A stretch of DNA of 64,000 nucleotides from CBDCGV01 sp965216955 (GTDB taxonomy: Bacteria; Bacteroidota; Bacteroidia; Chitinophagales; JADIYW01): assembly GCA_965216955.1 (NCBI GenBank), contig CBDCGV010000018.1, positions 496,001 to 560,000 on the forward strand, read 5' to 3'. This document shows, piece by piece, positions 61,193 through 64,000 of this stretch. A program made the translations under genes and the position numbers. Numbering within the stretch: the stretch's first letter is position 1; the number at the start of each line of letters is the position of its first letter. The notes under the pieces are model-generated. The model was not told the DNA's origin, ran no database searches, and saw only the letters and a list, made by a program, of their open reading frames with translations.

Positions 61193-62188
61193 CTAATCCT
61201 TTACTTTAAGTACTAATTTTCCCAGCTTTTCACCACTAAATAATCGCAAAAAAGTGTCATAAAAATGTTCAATGCCCTCATAAACATCTTCCTTGCTTTT
61301 TAGTTTTCCTTGAGCAAGCCACGTCCCCATATCCATTGCTGCTTTATTATAATCTTTTGCGTAATCCATTACAATAAAACCTTGCATTTTAGCTCTATTT
61401 ATCAAAATAGATAAGTAATTTGAAGGGCCTTTTATCTGTTTACTATTGTACTGAGAAATCGCACCACATAACACCACTCTAGCATTCATTCGAAGTTTTG
61501 CTAAAGCTGCATCCAGAATATCTCCTCCAACATTATCAAAATAAACATCAATTCCTTTTGGACATTCCCTTTTTATCGCTGCATTTATTTCTTCGTTTTT
61601 ATAGTCTATTACTCCATCAAAACCTAATTCATTTAATAGATAATCACATTTTCTTTTTCCTCCCGCGATTCCTATTACTTTACATCCTTTAATTTTTGCA
61701 ATTTGACCAACAACACTACCAACAGCGCCCGCCGCACCACTTATAAGTACGGTGTCTCCTTCTTTTATATCTCCAACCTCTAATATTCCAAAATAAGCGG
61801 TCATTCCAGGCATTCCCAAAGTACCAATATACGTTGTTAAGGGTGCGAGCTTAGGATTTACCTTATACCAACCTTTACCATCAGTTGCCACATATTGCTG
61901 CACTCCTCCCCAACCTGACACATAGTCTCCGACTCTAAATACAGCATGTTTTGATTCTATTACTTTCCCTATCGACCCTGCTCTCATGACCTCTCCAATC
62001 TGTACAGGTGGGATGTAGGATTTACTATCATTAATCCAACCGCGCATCGCCGGATCTAAAGAAATATATTCCTGCTCTATTAACATTTCTCCCTCCGAAA
62101 TTCCAGGAATTTCCTCAACCTCCATTCGCCATGTATTAGGATTTGGTATCGCCTCAGGCCGCTCAGCCAATACAATTCTTTTATTCAT
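61193..62188 (-). CDS. NADP-dependent MDR oxidoreductase (CurA/leukotriene B4 dehydrogenase-like)
   Basis: A 331-residue medium-chain reductase. NKRIVLAERPEAIPNPNTWRMEVEEIP at the start and SLDPAMRGWINDSKSYIPPVQIGEVMRAG are hallmarks of the CurA/prostaglandin reductase group; VLISGAAGAVGSVVGQIAKIKGCKVIGIAGGKRKCDYL binds NADPH. It reduces enals or enones. ATG 62188 is chosen; a TTG three codons upstream (62197) has no support. It lies 8 bases downstream of the pentapeptide-repeat gene and 3 bases from the end of queG on the other strand. Confidence 0.9.
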   Translation of the reverse strand: MNKRIVLAERPEAIPNPNTWRMEVEEIPGISEGEMLIEQEYISLDPAMRGWINDSKSYIPPVQIGEVMRAGSIGKVIESKHAVFRVGDYVSGWGGVQQYVATDGKGWYKVNPKLAPLTTYIGTLGMPGMTAYFGILEVGDIKEGDTVLISGAAGAVGSVVGQIAKIKGCKVIGIAGGKRKCDYLLNELGFDGVIDYKNEEINAAIKRECPKGIDVYFDNVGGDILDAALAKLRMNARVVLCGAISQYNSKQIKGPSNYLSILINRAKMQGFIVMDYAKDYNKAAMDMGTWLAQGKLKSKEDVYEGIEHFYDTFLRLFSGEKLGKLVLKVKD

Positions 62189-62205
62189 AGTCTTCAATGT
62201 TATTT

Positions 62206-63372
62206 TTATTTTTCGACCAATTGAAATAATGGTTTATTGCCATGATAGGCTGATAATCGTGCACGTATATTGGCCGAATAATTTTCCAAATCTTTTAGCG
62301 CCACTATCTTATATTTCTTTTCTAAAGCCTCCACACCTTTTACTCCCCTTTTTGACAAATTATTAAACCAATCGTTTGATTCAACCACAGCATTATTTAA
62401 AATGGACTGACTTAAATTGCTCTTTGAGAAATCAACATTAAACAATAATGCATTCGTAAAATTAGTATTTGACAAATCGGAAGCTTTAAATGAAGAATTA
62501 AATACCGATGCATTTCTAAAAGAAGCATTCATCAAAGTTGATTTATCAAAAGTATTTGCTTCCAACCAACTATTTTCAAAATCAAGGGCATCTCCTTCAA
62601 GATTTGAAAAATTACAATTAAATATTTTTGCATTGCTAACTCGAGAGCCTTGAAATTGAAATTTTTGTGTATTGACTAATCGGATATTTGCTCCCATTAA
62701 ATCTGTGTTGCTAAAATTTCCTTTTTCAAGAATTATATCTTTTGAATTTGTAGAAATATTGCTTTCTAATAAATTTATAAATAACTGCCCCTTTTCAGGA
62801 CTTAGTGGTTGTTCTGTAAGCACGTCATTTTCTAAGAATCTATACGGTCGAAGTGCTTGAGTTAATGAGATAATACGAGCAGACAAGCCATCACTAATGT
62901 CTCCTCCATACATTCTCCTCTCTTCCGTCATTTCATCCATGAGGCTGCTCATTACAAATACTAAAGAGCCTCTCCGTTCTGCCTCTACTAAATTGGTTTG
63001 TTGATCTAACCTAAAATTTTGTTTCTCAAGCAATTTATTTTGCTTATTTAGCATAAAGGTTTGAATAATTAAAATTGCCGCCGGCAATAACGCAGCAAGC
63101 ATCATGAATAAACCAATTCGAGATATTCTCCACGCTAAGCTAGCGCTAAAGTCCGCAAGTGTTTCCCTGCTCACTTTTTTTTCAGGAATCTCCTTGTATA
63201 ATGCTAAAAAACTGTTTCTTAATTTGCTTCCTGCCCAAGCTCCTGTTAAGCGTTTACCAATCCATGTTCTTCTCTCCTTTTTCTTTTCCTGTTTTAAAAG
63301 AATAAGATCCAACTTACTACGTAATAGTTCATTCTCCTCTTGGAGTCTTTCTAACTCAGTTTTTTCTTCCAT
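62206..63372 (-). CDS. Pentapeptide-repeat membrane protein
   Basis: A 388-residue protein. Residues 3-35 are a coiled coil (TELERLQEENELLRSKLDLILL); a membrane segment lies at 85-107 (RIGLFMMLAALLPAAILIIQTFM), then a second coiled coil (KQNKLLEKQNFRLDQQTNLVEAE). Residues about 218-340 hold irregular pentapeptide repeats of the A(D/N)LxN type (FSNTDLMGANIR, NASFRNASVFNSSFKASDLSNTNFTNALLFNVDFSKSNLSQS), which form a right-handed quadrilateral beta-helix. The set-up resembles KCS/potassium-channel-linked pentapeptide proteins only in outline. Role unknown; likely a protein-binding platform at the membrane. Confidence 0.85.
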   Translation of the reverse strand: MEEKTELERLQEENELLRSKLDLILLKQEKKKERRTWIGKRLTGAWAGSKLRNSFLALYKEIPEKKVSRETLADFSASLAWRISRIGLFMMLAALLPAAILIIQTFMLNKQNKLLEKQNFRLDQQTNLVEAERRGSLVFVMSSLMDEMTEERRMYGGDISDGLSARIISLTQALRPYRFLENDVLTEQPLSPEKGQLFINLLESNISTNSKDIILEKGNFSNTDLMGANIRLVNTQKFQFQGSRVSNAKIFNCNFSNLEGDALDFENSWLEANTFDKSTLMNASFRNASVFNSSFKASDLSNTNFTNALLFNVDFSKSNLSQSILNNAVVESNDWFNNLSKRGVKGVEALEKKYKIVALKDLENYSANIRARLSAYHGNKPLFQLVEK

Positions 63373-63423
63373 TCATTTAATGCTTAAAACACATCACTTA
63401 GCTCCAATAGATATTTATTGAAC

Positions 63424-63576
63424 CTACTTATTCTGTTTGAATTCTAATTTAATTCGTTCGTAACAAACCGGACAACAATCCTTAACGCCTTTATCAATTA
63501 CTTTAAAAGTAAATATGGCACCAATGGCTGCAAAAACAATAAACTTAATAAGGTTGACAATCAATGATTTTATCAT
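63424..63576 (-). CDS. Small membrane protein with CCPVC motif (50 residues)
   Basis: An open frame of 50 codons on the minus strand, between the pentapeptide gene and DUF3127. ATG 63576 begins MIKSLIVNLIKFIVFAAIGA, one membrane helix over residues 4-24, followed by a Lys-rich turn and DCCPVCYERI, where Cys34, Cys35 and Cys38 form a CC-x-x-C pattern that may bind metal or form disulfides. The stop is 63426-63424. It starts 14 bases after the DUF3127 stop in the same direction, so it is well placed to be co-translated. Support is the helix, the stop position and the spacing; no homologue is recognised. Confidence 0.55.
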   Translation of the reverse strand: MIKSLIVNLIKFIVFAAIGAIFTFKVIDKGVKDCCPVCYERIKLEFKQNK

Positions 63577-63590
63577 AAAAAATAATTTAT

Positions 63591-63947
63591 TTAGAAGGGT
63601 AATACATCCAAGTCTTCTTCTACCGGTGGTGGCGGCGGCGGCGGAGCATCTTCTCCATACATATCAGGAGCTTCCTGCAATGCTCCAACAACTTCAATTT
63701 TCCACGCTTTAACATCTGTATACCATCTACCGTTATATTCTCGACTTTCTAAGTCAAAAAATACTTTTAGCTCATTGCCCACCTTTAATTGGTTTTCATC
63801 AATTTTATCTCCCCATATTGTGACACATATTTTCTTTGGATATTGACTATCTGTTTCGATAACAATATTCTGTTTTTTCCAAGTACCGTTTTTACCTTCA
63901 CCTGTTTGCAAAGGCAATACTTCAACTAATTTTGCTTGTATCTCCAT
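63591..63947 (-). CDS. DUF3127 protein with SSB-like C-terminal tail
   Basis: A 118-residue OB-fold-type protein. EIQAKLVEVLPLQTGEGKNGTWKKQNIVIETDSQYPKKICVTIWGDKID matches DUF3127 of Bacteroidota. The C-terminus has seven Pro residues in a row (residues 102-108) and ends EEDLDVLPF, close to the acidic DDDIPF tail by which SSB recruits repair and replication proteins. It probably binds single-stranded DNA or a DNA partner. It is in one orientation with the small membrane protein gene 14 bases downstream. Confidence 0.85.
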   Translation of the reverse strand: MEIQAKLVEVLPLQTGEGKNGTWKKQNIVIETDSQYPKKICVTIWGDKIDENQLKVGNELKVFFDLESREYNGRWYTDVKAWKIEVVGALQEAPDMYGEDAPPPPPPPVEEDLDVLPF

Positions 63948-64000
63948 CTTATTTATAAACTTCTATTCCTATTTAAAAAACTTCAAATATAAAACCTATA

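Noticed and set aside
63623..63645. GGT/GGC tract resembling a triplet repeat
   Set aside because: It encodes the seven prolines of the DUF3127 linker.
1..64000. tRNA, rRNA, CRISPR, integrase, transposase or phage genes
   Set aside because: None could be recognised on either strand; the window looks like core chromosome.

Overview
The window is AT-rich chromosomal DNA from a member of the Bacteroidota, probably free-living and possibly marine. Supporting signs are a TonB-dependent receptor with an N-terminal carboxypeptidase-regulatory-like domain followed by a DUF4249 lipoprotein, DUF3127 and DUF1304 proteins, many lipoproteins and outer-membrane beta-barrels, two lipoprotein sulfatases, an RemB/Wzi-like barrel, MiaE, and promoter boxes of the Bacteroidota type (TTG, about 17-21 nt, TAnnTTTG). 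MqnA and MqnE show that menaquinone is made by the futalosine route, which points away from typical Flavobacteriaceae; the family cannot be fixed further by eye. I see no rRNA, tRNA, CRISPR array, integrase, transposase or prophage gene. Genes are dense and no gene-free stretch exceeds about 210 bases.

Layout. 1-3.9 kb: surface and lipoprotein genes (a truncated barrel, an unknown exported protein, an unusual lipoprotein with a possible papain-like C-terminus, a sulfatase). 3.9-7.3 kb: rRNA methyltransferase, saccharopine dehydrogenase-like reductase, small HExxH protein, MiaE. 7.3-11.3 kb: a tight four-gene redox/transport operon (flavin monooxygenase, SBF transporter, epimerase, SDR). 11.4-15.3 kb: a barrel lipoprotein, a small coiled-coil protein, a Crp/Fnr regulator, PdeM, DUF1304, DUF6263. 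15.3-17.9 kb: pntA and pntB without the usual alpha-2 subunit. 18-24.7 kb: rhomboid, hemE, ftsE, then recQ with two glycosyltransferases. 24.8-31.5 kb: nucleoside phosphorylase, TonB receptor with DUF4249, then mqnE, a histidine phosphatase and mqnA. 31.7-36.8 kb: potassium handling (voltage-gated-type channel, unknown 443-aa protein, trkA, trkH). 36.9-40.6 kb: thioredoxin-like protein, eIF2B-like protein, ExbB-ExbD-TonB. 40.7-47.5 kb: folC, second sulfatase, three outer-membrane proteins. 47.6-53.5 kb: dihydroorotase, holA with a divergent mini-nuclease, purple acid phosphatase-like protein, Sua5/YciO, sucC. 53.7-64 kb: a 1799-aa alpha-2-macroglobulin, two medium-chain reductases, queG, a pentapeptide-repeat membrane protein, a 50-aa membrane peptide and DUF3127.

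How genes fit together. The ExbB-ExbD-TonB set would energise receptors such as the one at 25.7 kb. The channel and TrkAH together move K+ both ways. MqnA and MqnE feed the quinone pool.

Main points for a second look: two near-perfect palindromes (12-13 bp arms, 3-nt loop) that each end one base before an ATG (443-aa orphan; queG); the missing PntAB; the FMO/SBF/epimerase/SDR operon; promoter boxes placed so close to ATG codons that leaderless transcripts are likely; a dihydroorotase with Gln in place of the first metal-binding His; and DUF3127 with an SSB-like acidic tail. No complete, clearly new system could be demonstrated from sequence alone.
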